DNA from: Planctomycetota bacterium
GTDB lineage: Bacteria; Planctomycetota; Phycisphaerae; UBA1845
NCBI GenBank assembly: GCA_016208685.1
Contig: JACQXM010000023.1
Location: 66,203 to 130,202, forward strand
DNA length: 64,000 nt
Direction of reading: 5' to 3'
Part shown: in pieces, positions 7,199-16,376 of the stretch
How the letters are laid out: each line of letters begins with the position of its first letter
How positions within the stretch are numbered: the first letter of the stretch is position 1
Notes under the pieces: model-generated
What the model saw: only the letters and a program-made list of their open reading frames with translations
Databases searched by the model: none
Told to the model about the DNA's origin: nothing
Program-made: the position numbers and the translations under genes

Positions 7199-10100
7199 TC
7201 AGCATTCATCCGGCCGGGGCGCGACCTTCGGCCCCAGCGATGCCACCAGCGAAGCCGTCATCTGCTCGAGATGGACGACTCCTTCAGTTTTCGCCTGGAG
7301 CCTGCCCTGCTTAAGCAGTGCGATGAGGTCGGCCGCAAGCCGCGAAACATCCATCAGGCCGTGGATACCTGCCGTTCCCACGAGTTGATGGAGCACCATG
7401 TGAGCGCCCTCGACGTCGCCAGCGGCGAGCGCCCCCCGTAGAGTCTCCACCCGCGCCGGAAGGGAGCGTACAAAAGCCGTCGCCAGCGCCGCGAGGCGCG
7501 GATCGACCGGCCGAGCCTTGTGCTCCTCCACCGGGGAAGAAGCGGGGGAACCGTCCTCGTCGCTGCCGAGGTACGCCGCCGCGCCTTCCAGCAAGCGATC
7601 CAACGCGATGGGCTTGGACCAGTAGTCGTCAAACCCCGCCTTAAGGATGGGGTCACGGTCCGCGGCGGCGGTGGACGCGGTGAGCGCAATGATGGGGGTC
7701 AGGCATCCGCGGCGGCGGAGCTCGCAGGTGGCGGCCAGGCCGTCCATGCGCGGCATGCGGATGTCCATGAGGATGAGGTCGAAGGACTTCTCCGTGGCCG
7801 CCCGCACCGCGTCTTCGCCGTTGGAGACGGTGGTGACCGCCGCCCCCGCGGACGCCAACGCATAACGCAGCAGTTCGCGGGCGTCGGGGAAATCCTCGGC
7901 CAGAAGCACACTTCCGCGAAGCCGCCTCCGGAACGGGGGTGCGGCCCCTCCCGATGGCGGCGCCGCATATGCCGGAGCCGCCACCCGCACGTCGCCAGGC
8001 GTGACCCAGGGGCCGTCGTCCAGGGGGCCGGCCGCCACGCGCAGCGTGAACGTGCTGCCATGATCGGTCCGCGTGCTGACCGACAGGTCGCCCCCTAGCT
8101 GCTCCGCGATCCATCGCGCGATCGTAAGTCCCAGCCCCACGCCCGCGGATGCCCGTGCCGCCTTAGGCTCCACCTGCGTGAAGGCCTCGAAAATCCGCGC
8201 CAGGTCCGAAGGCGGGATGCCGATGCCGGTGTCCTCGACGGCCACCGCCAGCATGGCGGCGTCGCCCGACCCGTCACACCGCACGCGCACGTCAACGTTC
8301 CCCTGCTCTGTGAACTTCAGGGCGTTGCTCACCAGGTTGATGATCGCTTGTTTAAGCCGGGTGGCGTCGGTGTGGATGTAGGGCGGCACGGGAGTCTCGT
8401 ACTGAATGCGGAACTCGACGCGCTCATTGGTGTGCAGCGGGGCGGTGACGGCCTGGACGTCGGCGATGATGTCGAGAAGCGACGCCCGGGCGCGCTGCAC
8501 GCGCAGGCGGCCGGCCTCCAGCCGCGAAAGGTCCAGCAGATCATCGATGAGGGCCAGCAGATGGCGCCCGTTTCTGAGGATCATGTCGGTGCGCCGCCGC
8601 CGCTCGGAGGCGTCATGGTCCGCCAGGGGCAGGAGTTCGGCGGCCCCCAGCATGGCGGTGATGGGGGTACGAATCTCGTGGCTCATATTGGCAAGGAAGC
8701 GCGACTTGGCGCGGTTCGCCGCCTCCGCCGACTCCCGCGCGCGGCGCAGCTCCTCCTCGCCCCGCTTGCGGTCGGTGATGTCGGTGGAGATGCCGCATAC
8801 TCCGTAGGGGACGCCCTCGGCATCCAGCATGGGGAACTTGACCGAAACGTAGGTGTGCACGCCGTCGTCATGCGGAGCCGTTTCCTCGAAGATGATGGGC
8901 TGGAGGGTCTCCAGCACCTTACGGTCGTTGGCACGGAAGGCATCGGCGACCTCGCGGGGGAAGATGTCGAGGTCGGTCTTGGTCACCACCTGGTCGCGAC
9001 GAACGTGGAAGAGCTCCTCGAAGCGGCGGTTGATGAGCAGGTAGCGGCCATCGGCGGCCTTGAGGTAGATGACGGCCGTGGAGTTGTCGATGATCGCCTG
9101 AAGCCGCTGTTCACTGGCGGATAGCGCTTCCTCGGCGCGTTTGCGCTCGGTGATATCGCGGAAGATCCCCTGCACGATCAATCGACCGCCGGTTTCGATG
9201 ACGCTGGCGCTGACATCCACGGAAATGCGCCGTCCGTTGCGGTGCACCAGCACCAGATCGCGCATTAACGACGTTCCCCGCGCCACCTGCTGACGGAACA
9301 TCGCCGCGTAGCGTTCCCGTTCCTCGGGTGGGTGCAGCTCGACCTGCGGCATGGCGCGGATCTCGGCTACGGTCCGGCCGGTCATCTCCTGGGCCTTCTT
9401 GTTGGCGTCCAGCAGCATCCCGGTGCGTGCGTCGGCAACGAAGATCGCGTCGTTAGCCAGATCCATGAGCACCTGATAGCGCTTCTCCGAGGCGCGCAGC
9501 GCGTCGTCGGAACGCTTCTGCTCCGTGATGTCGATGGCGAGTACGATGATGCCGATGATCCGGCCGCTTTCATCGCGATAAGGCACCTTGTCGGTGCGGA
9601 TCCAGCGCTTCTCGCCCGAGGCCGTGAGCAGCAGTTCCACGATGCCCAGCTTCGGCACGCCGGAGCGGATGACCTCCAGATCGTCGCGGTGGTACTGGTC
9701 GGCTTCGTCGGGATAAAGCTCCCCGGTGGAGCGCCCCTCGACCTGGGCCACGGACAGGCCGATGGAGGCGGCCGCCGTCCGGTTCACGCGCAGAATCCGG
9801 TTGTTGCAGTCCTTGTACCAGATCATCGCGGGCACCGAGTCCATGATGATCTGCTGTTCCTGCTGTTGGCGGCGCAACGCTTCCTCGGAGCGCCGTCGCT
9901 CGGCAATCTCACGCTCCAGGCGCTCGTTGGTCGCCAGCAGATCGGCGGTTCGCGCCCGAACGCGCTCCTCGAGGTCCTGGTGCGCCTGGCGCAATGCCTC
10001 CTCGCCGCGTTTCTGCTCGCTGATGTCGGTGATGAAGCCCTCGAGGGCGAGCAGCTCCCCGGCGTCGGAGTACACGCCGCGCCCCTGCTCCCAGACCCAT

Positions 10101-11284
10101 TTTTCCCGCCCTTCGGCGTCGTGGATGCGATAGACGAGGCGGAAGGAGGCGCGCGCCGAGACCGCAGCCTGCACCTGGTCCCACACCGCCGGCCGGTCGT
10201 CCGGATGGATCAACCGCGCGTAGGCCACCCTGCGGTTGCCGATGAGGTCGCCGGGGGCGAATCCGGTGAGGCCCACGCAGCCCTCACTGACGAATTCCAT
10301 GGTCCATTCCGGATGGTTGCGGCAGCGATACGCCATCCCCGGAAGGTTGCTCATCAGGGTGAGCAGCATCCGCTCGCTCTCGCGCAACGCCCCCTCCATC
10401 TGCATGCGCGAGCTGATGTCGCGGGCGATTCCCACCACGCCGATCACCTTCCCGTCGTCGTCGAAGCGCGGGTACTTGCTCAGCGAATAAACGCGCCGAT
10501 CGCCCTCCGGCGTCCGGAACTCCTGTTCGCAGGTGATGGGCTCGCCACGGCGGATGACCTCGCGGTCGCTGGCGGCGGCCTGCGCCGCCGACTCCGGCTC
10601 CAGCAGTTCGCGGTCGGTCAGACCGACGATCTCCTGGACGCTCCGGCCGAAGCCGCGGGCGTCGGCGGAGTTGACCAGCACGTAGCGCCCCTCGGTGTCC
10701 TTCACGAAAATGGGGTCCTCGGTCCCCTCGATGACGCTGCGCAGCAGGTCCCCCTGTTCGTGAAACGCGCGCTCGGCGCGGCGGCGGCGCGTGATGTCCT
10801 GAACCACGGTGGTCACCCCGCGAACCGTTCCGTCCTCCATCTTGAGCGGGTAGTAGCTGACGGCATACGTGGCATCGGCGTCGCCTGACGCGGGCGTGGC
10901 ACCGTGGACCTCGGCGTGAAGCACCGCCTCCCCGGACTTTATGACCTGCCGGTACACGGGCTCGACCTTCCCCGCGATGTCTGGGACGATCTCGCGCAGG
11001 GTACGGCCCAGATGCTCGCGCGCCGGCCGGCCGTTCATCGCCGCCAGCGCGTCGTTGATCAGTCGATAGCGCAGCGCGGTGTCGATCAACGCCAGCCCCA
11101 CGGGCGCAGTGTGGAAGAGGTGCACCAGATCGGCGAGGACCGGCGCGATGTCGTCGCCCGTGACCCCCACGGCCGCCGCCGCCCGCCGCAGCGTTTGCAG
11201 CTCCTCCTCGAGCCGCGCCACCCGGGCGCGAAGCTCGCGCAGTTCTCCGTTGAGCGACACGTTCTGGTCACCGACGCTTTGCAT
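7199..11284 (-). CDS. Hybrid histidine kinase: six PAS domains, HisKA, HATPase, receiver, Hpt
   Basis: A 1361-residue cytoplasmic phosphorelay kinase with no membrane helix. A short coiled coil (residues about 10-40) is followed by six PAS/PAC modules at roughly 50-165, 175-290, 300-430, 480-600, 610-725 and 735-850, several ending in the PAC-like D-I-T/S-x-R/Q-K-R signature. The dimerisation helix has the intact motif NMSHEIRTP, and the ATPase domain has an N box (IINLVSNALKF) and G boxes (VEDTGIGIP, GLGLTIARWI). A receiver domain with LMDIRMPRMDG and a C-terminal Hpt domain with HQLVGTAG complete the relay. The signal is unknown. The many PAS domains suggest redox, ligand or oxygen sensing. 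No dedicated response regulator lies next to it. The ATG has no clear ribosome site. Confidence 0.9.
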   Translation of the reverse strand: MQSVGDQNVSLNGELRELRARVARLEEELQTLRRAAAAVGVTGDDIAPVLADLVHLFHTAPVGLALIDTALRYRLINDALAAMNGRPAREHLGRTLREIVPDIAGKVEPVYRQVIKSGEAVLHAEVHGATPASGDADATYAVSYYPLKMEDGTVRGVTTVVQDITRRRRAERAFHEQGDLLRSVIEGTEDPIFVKDTEGRYVLVNSADARGFGRSVQEIVGLTDRELLEPESAAQAAASDREVIRRGEPITCEQEFRTPEGDRRVYSLSKYPRFDDDGKVIGVVGIARDISSRMQMEGALRESERMLLTLMSNLPGMAYRCRNHPEWTMEFVSEGCVGLTGFAPGDLIGNRRVAYARLIHPDDRPAVWDQVQAAVSARASFRLVYRIHDAEGREKWVWEQGRGVYSDAGELLALEGFITDISEQKRGEEALRQAHQDLEERVRARTADLLATNERLEREIAERRRSEEALRRQQQEQQIIMDSVPAMIWYKDCNNRILRVNRTAAASIGLSVAQVEGRSTGELYPDEADQYHRDDLEVIRSGVPKLGIVELLLTASGEKRWIRTDKVPYRDESGRIIGIIVLAIDITEQKRSDDALRASEKRYQVLMDLANDAIFVADARTGMLLDANKKAQEMTGRTVAEIRAMPQVELHPPEERERYAAMFRQQVARGTSLMRDLVLVHRNGRRISVDVSASVIETGGRLIVQGIFRDITERKRAEEALSASEQRLQAIIDNSTAVIYLKAADGRYLLINRRFEELFHVRRDQVVTKTDLDIFPREVADAFRANDRKVLETLQPIIFEETAPHDDGVHTYVSVKFPMLDAEGVPYGVCGISTDITDRKRGEEELRRARESAEAANRAKSRFLANMSHEIRTPITAMLGAAELLPLADHDASERRRRTDMILRNGRHLLALIDDLLDLSRLEAGRLRVQRARASLLDIIADVQAVTAPLHTNERVEFRIQYETPVPPYIHTDATRLKQAIINLVSNALKFTEQGNVDVRVRCDGSGDAAMLAVAVEDTGIGIPPSDLARIFEAFTQVEPKAARASAGVGLGLTIARWIAEQLGGDLSVSTRTDHGSTFTLRVAAGPLDDGPWVTPGDVRVAAPAYAAPPSGGAAPPFRRRLRGSVLLAEDFPDARELLRYALASAGAAVTTVSNGEDAVRAATEKSFDLILMDIRMPRMDGLAATCELRRRGCLTPIIALTASTAAADRDPILKAGFDDYWSKPIALDRLLEGAAAYLGSDEDGSPASSPVEEHKARPVDPRLAALATAFVRSLPARVETLRGALAAGDVEGAHMVLHQLVGTAGIHGLMDVSRLAADLIALLKQGRLQAKTEGVVHLEQMTASLVASLGPKVAPRPDEC

Positions 11285-11920
11285 GATGGTGCGTGCCCGC
11301 GCGGACGAAGCCGAACCAATGGGAGTCTACCACTTTATCTGCGACACATGCGCCTTTCAAGTGCGCCACGTGTCGCCGCGCCTTATGCCCTCGGAAACCG
11401 TCGTGGAGCTCCGCCGATCGCAACGGCGGCGCCGCGCGAGCCACGGGCAAGGAAACAGCGGCGGCGGTCGGACGCCGGACAAGGCGGAGCCGGTGGTCGC
11501 GCCGACTTTCTGAGCCGCCGCCCACGCAGGTGTCGCGAGCTCTACTCCCGGGGCCGCGCGCGTCGGCGAAACGCGGCCGTCCCCAGGGTCGCCCGCTGCC
11601 CAGATCGGGCGCGCGCCGCGCGGTGACCCCACCAACAGCTCTCGTCGCGCGCGACAGGCGCTACCCCGGTGCCGCAAGAGCATGCGCGTGTCGCAGCGCA
11701 AAGCCTGCGCCGCATGTACGAGTGTATCTGCGTCCGATATTCGCAAAGCGGCTTTTGTGCCTTCGGCGACCCATAACCGAAAGTGAACGCTTGGAGCCGC
11801 CGCTCGCGGGGCATACAATGAACGCTGCAACGCGGGCGCGCAACGGGGGGTGCGGGCGTTCGCATGAGGTGCCATGTTGTGGCACCTTCGTTCACCCCGA
11901 CGTGCTGTGAGTGTCCGGCC
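11285..11920. other. Intergenic region between hybrid kinase and recombinase
   Basis: 636 bases separating two divergently transcribed genes. Apart from the promoter listed at 11791-11819 I see no feature I can defend. A 64-codon open frame starting at 11319 has a CDTC motif but no ribosome site or recognisable family. Confidence 0.4.
11791..11819 (+). promoter_or_regulatory. Sigma-70-type promoter for the recombinase gene
   Basis: TTGGAG at 11791-11796 and TACAAT at 11814-11819 are separated by 17 bases, which is close to the consensus and the best spacing. Transcription would start near 11826, about 95 bases upstream of the recombinase start. Confidence 0.5.
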
Positions 11921-12844
11921 ATGCTCCTTGTTGAACATCCCACCGCGCCGCCGGACGCCATCGCGCCGCCCCTGAAGCGCTACCTCGACTACCTCTTCCT
12001 GGAATGCGGCCTGGCGGGGGAGACGCTCACCGCCTACAAGCGCGATCTCAAGGAGTTCTGGAACGACCTCGTCGCCGCCGACGTGGAAGTGGAGGAGATC
12101 GCGGTGGAAGACGTGCAGCGGCATCTGATGCACCTCAAGGAGCGCGGCCTGGCGCTCTCCTCCATCACCCGCCACTTTGCCGCCATCAAGGTCTTCCTGC
12201 GGTATCTGTTCACGGAACGTGTGCTGCGCCGCGACGTGGCGTCGCTGATGGAAGCGCCGAAGCGCTGGCGAACTATCCCCGGCACCGTGCGCTATGAGCA
12301 GGTGACGGCGCTGCTCCGCGCTCCGGAGCTCAACGACGAGTTCTACCTTCGCGACCGCGCGCTACTGGAACTGCTCTACGCCACCGGCATGCGCGTCAGC
12401 GAGGCCGTCACCCTGGGGTTGGAGCAGATCAACCTGAAGCTGGGTTACGTGCGCTGCATCGGCAAAGGGCGCAAGGAACGCATCATCCCCGTCGGACGGT
12501 ACGCCATCGACGCCGTCGGCGAGTACGTCGAGTCACTTCGCCCCAGGCTGGCGGGGGATCGGCACACCGCAGCGCTCTTTCTTTCGCGCACCGGCCGGCC
12601 GCTGGATCGCAGCAACGTCTGGCGGCTGGTGCGCAAGTACGCTCTGGTTGCCGGCATCGGCGGTCGGCTCTCACCACACACCCTGCGGCACTGCTTCGCC
12701 ACGCATCTGCTGGCCGGCGGCGCCGACCTGCGCATCGTTCAGGAACTGCTTGGCCACGCCGACGTGAGCACCACACAGATCTACACCCACGTCGACGAGC
12801 TTCAGCTTAAGCAGGTGCATCGGCGGTTCCATCCGCGCCCGTAG
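11921..12844 (+). CDS. Tyrosine recombinase of the XerC/XerD family
   Basis: A site-specific recombinase of 307 residues, the usual length for XerC/D, which resolve chromosome dimers at dif with FtsK. The N-terminal SAM-like DNA-binding domain (residues about 10-100) contains the typical TLTAYKRDLKEFWNDL. The catalytic domain has the first Arg in TGMRVSEAVTLGL, the Lys in CIGKGRKERIIP, the H-x-x-R box in HTLRHCFATHLLAGGAD, the second His in LLGHADVSTTQIY and the Tyr nucleophile in that same Q-I-Y-T-H stretch. An in-frame ATG lies 19 codons upstream, but this start puts the N-terminus where the family begins. No integron or phage genes are adjacent, so a housekeeping role is more likely than a mobile one. 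Confidence 0.9.
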   Translation: MLLVEHPTAPPDAIAPPLKRYLDYLFLECGLAGETLTAYKRDLKEFWNDLVAADVEVEEIAVEDVQRHLMHLKERGLALSSITRHFAAIKVFLRYLFTERVLRRDVASLMEAPKRWRTIPGTVRYEQVTALLRAPELNDEFYLRDRALLELLYATGMRVSEAVTLGLEQINLKLGYVRCIGKGRKERIIPVGRYAIDAVGEYVESLRPRLAGDRHTAALFLSRTGRPLDRSNVWRLVRKYALVAGIGGRLSPHTLRHCFATHLLAGGADLRIVQELLGHADVSTTQIYTHVDELQLKQVHRRFHPRP

Positions 12845-12938
12845 GCCGCCGCCCCCGCCCGGCGGCGCCTGCCCCGCAGCGCGACCCGCGCACCGGACCG
12901 CTGGCGTCGCCACGTTTCATCGGTGATAACCTTGCGCC

Positions 12939-13529
12939 GTGGCGACGATCGAGGTCCACAACTCCACGGCACTGTGCACCGAGCGGCTCGCGGGGCTGGT
13001 GCGGGAAGGAACCCACGGGTGGGCCGTGGGACGAGCGACGGTGCGTTTCCGCCACGGACGGGGCGCCGACTTCTCCGGAGCCTGCTACTACTCCGGGCAG
13101 CGCATTTACATCAACCTCGGGCGGCACCTGGCTTTTCCCTACCGGTTGCGGACCAACCTCGGACGCGCGAAGACCGTGGGGCGGCGCTGGTATCGACCGA
13201 TCCTGACGCTCGATGTGCGCGACGGCTACGAACTTGCGACCTTCATCTTCATGCACGAACTTTACCACCTCCTCATCAAGCGCGCGCGGCGGAACCGGAG
13301 GCAGAAGGAGTCCATGTGCGACCGCTTTGCGGCACGGTTTCTCGTGCGACGCTGGGGCACGGTGGTCCACGGTCCGGACGGCGCGGTCGTGCCGCAGGCG
13401 GTGTGGGATTTCCAGGACTTGGAGGGCTTCGTCGCGGCGGCGCGCGACCGTCGCCCCCCGCGGCGGCTTCCTACCGCGCCGGACGTCGCACCTGCCTTCG
13501 GCGGGCAGTTGCTTCTGTTCGCGGGTTGA
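12939..13529 (+). CDS. Putative zinc metallopeptidase-like protein with HExxH motif
   Basis: A 196-residue protein starting at GTG. The centre holds FIFMHELYHLL, giving an HExxH zinc site at residues 106-110, followed about 14 residues later by ESMCDRFAARFLV, which resembles the third-ligand helix of SprT- or ImmA/IrrE-type minigluzincins. No signal peptide is present, so it would act in the cytoplasm. The N-terminal half includes a beta-rich stretch (ACYYSGQRIYINLG). The C-terminal tail is Pro/Arg-rich. It lies 94 bases after the recombinase and before queF on the same strand, with no obvious functional link. The substrate is unknown. Confidence 0.65.
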   Translation: MATIEVHNSTALCTERLAGLVREGTHGWAVGRATVRFRHGRGADFSGACYYSGQRIYINLGRHLAFPYRLRTNLGRAKTVGRRWYRPILTLDVRDGYELATFIFMHELYHLLIKRARRNRRQKESMCDRFAARFLVRRWGTVVHGPDGAVVPQAVWDFQDLEGFVAAARDRRPPRRLPTAPDVAPAFGGQLLLFAG

Positions 13530-13618
13530 TCGGCTATAGTGGGATTGACGGGCCTGCCGCCGCGAGCCGCGGATGTTGCAGTGGGCGGCTGATCCGCAGC
13601 CCCGGACGGAGACGTTGC

Positions 13619-13993
13619 ATGGCGGACCGGACGATTCTCGAGACCTTCCCCAATCCGCACCCCCGGCGCGAGTACTTGATCGAGCACCGAGTCCGCGAGT
13701 TCACCAGCCTTTGCCCGCGAACCGGCCAGCCGGATTTTGCACGAATCTCCGTGGACTACGTCGCCGCCGCGGCGTGCATCGAACTCAAGAGCCTCAAGCT
13801 CTATCTTCAGAGCTTCCGCACGCAGGGCATCTTCTACGAGGACGTAACCAACGCGATCCTCGACGATCTGGTCGCGGCCTGCCAACCGCGATGGATGCGG
13901 GTGCGTACCCGATGGAGCGTCCGCGGCGGCATCGCCAGTGTCATTACGGCGGAATTCGGATCCCGAGCGCGCGAGGGCGGCCTGGCCCCCTGA
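13619..13993 (+). CDS. queF: QueF, NADPH-dependent 7-cyano-7-deazaguanine reductase (short type)
   Basis: QueF reduces preQ0 to preQ1 in queuosine biosynthesis. The 124-residue protein is of the unimodular type. It has the catalytic Cys at C32 in LCPRTGQPDFA, with the conserved Asp (D39) seven residues later, and the substrate/NADPH signature ELKSLKLYLQSFR followed by the family helix YEDVTNAILDDLV. The C-terminus ends in RGGI, as expected for the family. A much longer open frame extends upstream, but the ATG at 13619 matches where the family starts. A QueC-like gene lies about 5 kb away; no queD or queE is in the window. Confidence 0.93.
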   Translation: MADRTILETFPNPHPRREYLIEHRVREFTSLCPRTGQPDFARISVDYVAAAACIELKSLKLYLQSFRTQGIFYEDVTNAILDDLVAACQPRWMRVRTRWSVRGGIASVITAEFGSRAREGGLAP

Positions 13994-14063
13994 CCCCGCG
14001 GTGCGTAGGATCGGGTTCCCCGGGGCGTGTCCGCGTCCCACCACCGTCTACGGCTGGGTCGGC

Positions 14064-14510
14064 TCAGAGCCCGCACGCGGGCGGAACGACGCCGAGCAAC
14101 TGCAAGACCGTCCGATTCGACGGCAATCCCAGGGTCAGCGAGAGGATCGTCGCCGGCGCCATCCAGCGTACGTCGGCGATCTCCTCGGCACGCGGGCGGA
14201 AGTCGCCCCCGACGTGCGACGCGAGCCAGGCCACCAACACGTGGCGGCTATCGTGTACCTGTAGCGAACCGACGCGTCGTTCCGCAACTACCTCGATCCC
14301 CAGCTCCTCGGCCAACTCCCGGCGGAGGGCCCGCCGTGACGTCTCGCCCGGCTCGACATGCCCGCCGGGAAAGCACCAGTACCCGCCTTTGGCGATGCCG
14401 GCCGCGCGACGGATCAGCAGCAGTTCCGAGCCCTTCGTCAGCACGCCGATAACGCCGCGCCGAACACGCGGTATCGGTGGTTGGTCCCCGAGATGACGTA
14501 CCAGCTCCAT
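14064..14510 (-). CDS. Nudix hydrolase (MutT-like)
   Basis: A 148-residue Nudix-fold hydrolase that would cleave a nucleoside diphosphate linked to another moiety. The full Nudix box is present: GGHVEPGE, then seven residues, then RELAEELG (pattern G-x5-E-x7-R-E-U-x-E-E-x-G-U). The start at 14508-14510 follows a GTGAGG ribosome site and matches the N-terminal strand (RRGVIGVLTKGSELLLIRR). An upstream in-frame ATG would add a basic leader that overlaps the terminator of the neighbouring gene, so I reject it. The substrate cannot be read from the sequence. The gene is convergent with queF. Confidence 0.88.
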   Translation of the reverse strand: MELVRHLGDQPPIPRVRRGVIGVLTKGSELLLIRRAAGIAKGGYWCFPGGHVEPGETSRRALRRELAEELGIEVVAERRVGSLQVHDSRHVLVAWLASHVGGDFRPRAEEIADVRWMAPATILSLTLGLPSNRTVLQLLGVVPPACGL

Positions 14511-14573
14511 AACCGCCTCACCCGGCCGTGGCGCGGCCCGACCGCGCCCTTTTCGCCGCGACAGCGCCCGCCG

Positions 14574-14608
14574 GAAATGAAAGCGGCGGGCCGCCAAGGG
14601 CCCGCCGC
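14574..14608 (-). terminator. Rho-independent terminator of the prepilin gene
   Basis: A perfect 10-base-pair stem (GCGGCGGGCC at 14583-14592 pairing with 14599-14608, six-base loop). On the minus strand it is followed by TTTCATTT. It lies 36 bases past the stop of the prepilin-like gene and upstream of the Nudix start. Confidence 0.75.
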
Positions 14609-14643
14609 CTCGCACTCAATGGGCTGTACGACACGCGACCACT

Positions 14644-15591
14644 CTACGGATAGATCAGCGAATCCGTGGAGGAGTAATCGGTGTTCTTCGTGCCGAAGGC
14701 GTTCTGCCCCGGATACGGCTCCGTGCTCGCCTCGTTGGGGAGCTCGCCGTGGATGCGGTTCTCCGCCTTGGGATCCGACCAGTTGTTGTTGGTCATCAAC
14801 GTGTAGATGTTGTCGTTGTCGATGCCCACGATCGGCTTGACCTCGAAGTTCGAGTGGCCGTCGCCGTATAGGCAGTTCTGACCTTCGCCGTTACCCGTCC
14901 CGCCGTGGTTCGTGGAGTTGTACAGCCGCCAGATCTTCGGTGAATCGCTCAACGAAACCTTCTTGCCGGTGGCGGGGTCCAGCCACTGGGTGGACGTCGC
15001 CACGTACCACGGTCCCTTATCCGCCGCGATGATCAGCCGGTTGTCCATGCCCTCGCGTGCCTTGGTGTCCGGAGGCCCGAAAGGAACCTGATAGCCGTAA
15101 CTGATGTTGCGATACTCCGTGAAGTCGTAGTAGAGCTCGATGTTCTCGGTCGGATCGTCGTCGTCCTGGCTGCTGGGGCAGACGAACTGCTTGACGGTGA
15201 TGTCACCGCTGCGGACCAACATCCAGTAGGCGCGGGTCACGGTAAGCTGCGTGCTGGCGCCGGGGTTGATGGAGTAGCTGCGCTGCTCGCGACGATAGCC
15301 GACCGGGGTGCGACCGCCGGCCGCACCGTACAGGATCGACTTCTGCTGCGTTGAGCCCGTCGACGCGTTGACCGACTTGTCGTAGGGCGGTATCGGCCAC
15401 TTCTCGCCGTTGTCGTTTGCATAGATCTTGCACGACGTACCGACGCCCTTGACCTGCGAGCCGCAAACGAGACGCTTGCTCAGCTCGCGCGCACGCGACA
15501 GACTCGGCAGCAGAATAGAGATCAACAACGCGATGATTGCGATAACCACCAACAGCTCGATGAGTGTAAAGGCCCTTTTTCTTTGTTTCAT
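14644..15591 (-). CDS. Prepilin-type protein with N-terminal methylation motif (planctomycete pseudopilin family)
   Basis: A 315-residue exported pseudopilin-like protein. The N-terminus MKQRKRAFTLIELLVVIAI is a classic prepilin peptidase site (cleavage before F, Glu at +5), followed by the hydrophobic helix and the planctomycete continuation ISILLPSLSRARE. The C-terminal region contains NHGGTGNGEGQNCLYGDGHSNF, which resembles the H-x-D-G processing-associated segment found in this large family. A GGAG-type ribosome site precedes the ATG. Such proteins are expanded in planctomycetes and are thought to be secreted through a type II/type IV pilus-like system. The ATPases at 38.9-43.6 kb could serve it. 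It has its own promoter about 540 bases upstream and a strong terminator, so it is a single-gene unit. Confidence 0.88.
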   Translation of the reverse strand: MKQRKRAFTLIELLVVIAIIALLISILLPSLSRARELSKRLVCGSQVKGVGTSCKIYANDNGEKWPIPPYDKSVNASTGSTQQKSILYGAAGGRTPVGYRREQRSYSINPGASTQLTVTRAYWMLVRSGDITVKQFVCPSSQDDDDPTENIELYYDFTEYRNISYGYQVPFGPPDTKAREGMDNRLIIAADKGPWYVATSTQWLDPATGKKVSLSDSPKIWRLYNSTNHGGTGNGEGQNCLYGDGHSNFEVKPIVGIDNDNIYTLMTNNNWSDPKAENRIHGELPNEASTEPYPGQNAFGTKNTDYSSTDSLIYP

Positions 15592-16376
15592 TTTACCTTC
15601 TCCTACAGAGAACCTCCCCTGGAGCCACGGTCAACATCCCTCGCCGTGCACACCGTGGACACCCCTGTGCCGCGTGGACCGCGCGCAACCCGCGGATCGA
15701 CGTTGCCAAGGACGGAATGCATAAGCGGCGGATGTTCCCGCAACCCCGCTCGTTCCACCGTTCACACGGCGGATGCCCGAACGTTCAGTAACAGGGAGCC
15801 GCGCGGGCCGAGAGGCCCGTTGCGTTCCCACCACCAATCGATGCCACACCAGGGAAAGCGCTGAAGGCTGGAGAAGTCTCGCGCTCGGCGCGCCAAGCCG
15901 GCGCTACCGAACCGTCGTACCCATTGACGCCTGCGATTACCCTGGTACCCCGGTCGTGTTTCTCCGGCGAGCGCAACCGAGTGGCTCGCGAAACGACGAC
16001 CTCAACGTTGGCGGTGGTGAGAGGAGGGAAAGAAAAACAATAATGGCAAAACCGATCTTACGGTATATAAGAGCTCGATGATACCGATAACCGCTCTCCG
16101 ACCTTGGTCGGAAGGCCTCTCTACCACATACACCGTCTATAAGTCTACTCGGACCCTGGAACAAAGTCAATTGGTTAAAGACCAAAAATCCGTAAGTCAC
16201 GTCGATTGCCAAGCCGGGCGGCGCCTAGGGCGTCACGCTGAACGTAACATACTATTTTACAATAACTTACAGTCTCGCGTGGGTCCAGGTTCGCTGGCGG
16301 AAGCGGATCGCGAGGCACAGATTGCGCGGCGGTGACGGATGTGCCGCCCAGGCGCTGAAGCGACTACCGGCCGAGT
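15592..16376. other. Long non-coding leader upstream of the prepilin gene
   Basis: 785 bases without a credible coding region. The part at 16020-16270 is much richer in A and T than the rest of the window. On the minus strand it contains the promoter at 16142-16170 and a TCCGAC-caag-GTCGGA hairpin just downstream. Nearer the gene is a stem of CGGGCC/GGCCCG around 15804-15819 with a four-base loop (GAGA on the plus strand). If transcribed from that promoter, the prepilin mRNA would have a leader of about 540 nucleotides. I compared it with the c-di-GMP-I riboswitch consensus and found no convincing match. Confidence 0.45.
16142..16170 (-). promoter_or_regulatory. Sigma-70-type promoter facing the prepilin gene
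   Basis: On the minus strand TTGACT (16165-16170) and TAGACT (16142-16147) are separated by 17 bases. It lies inside the AT-rich segment and points to the prepilin gene at 15591. Confidence 0.5.

Noticed and set aside
9332-10888. Open frame of over 500 codons on the plus strand opposite the hybrid kinase
   Set aside because: Antisense to clear PAS and kinase domains; composition-driven.
11319-11513. 64-codon frame with a CDTC motif upstream of the recombinase
   Set aside because: Overlaps no known family, has no ribosome site, and CxxC can occur by chance in GC-rich DNA.
15592-16135. c-di-GMP-I (GEMM) riboswitch upstream of the prepilin gene
   Set aside because: I saw a GGAACGCAAC stretch and a stem nearby, but not the GGCAAACC element, the paired GNRA-loop hairpin, or the correct spacing.
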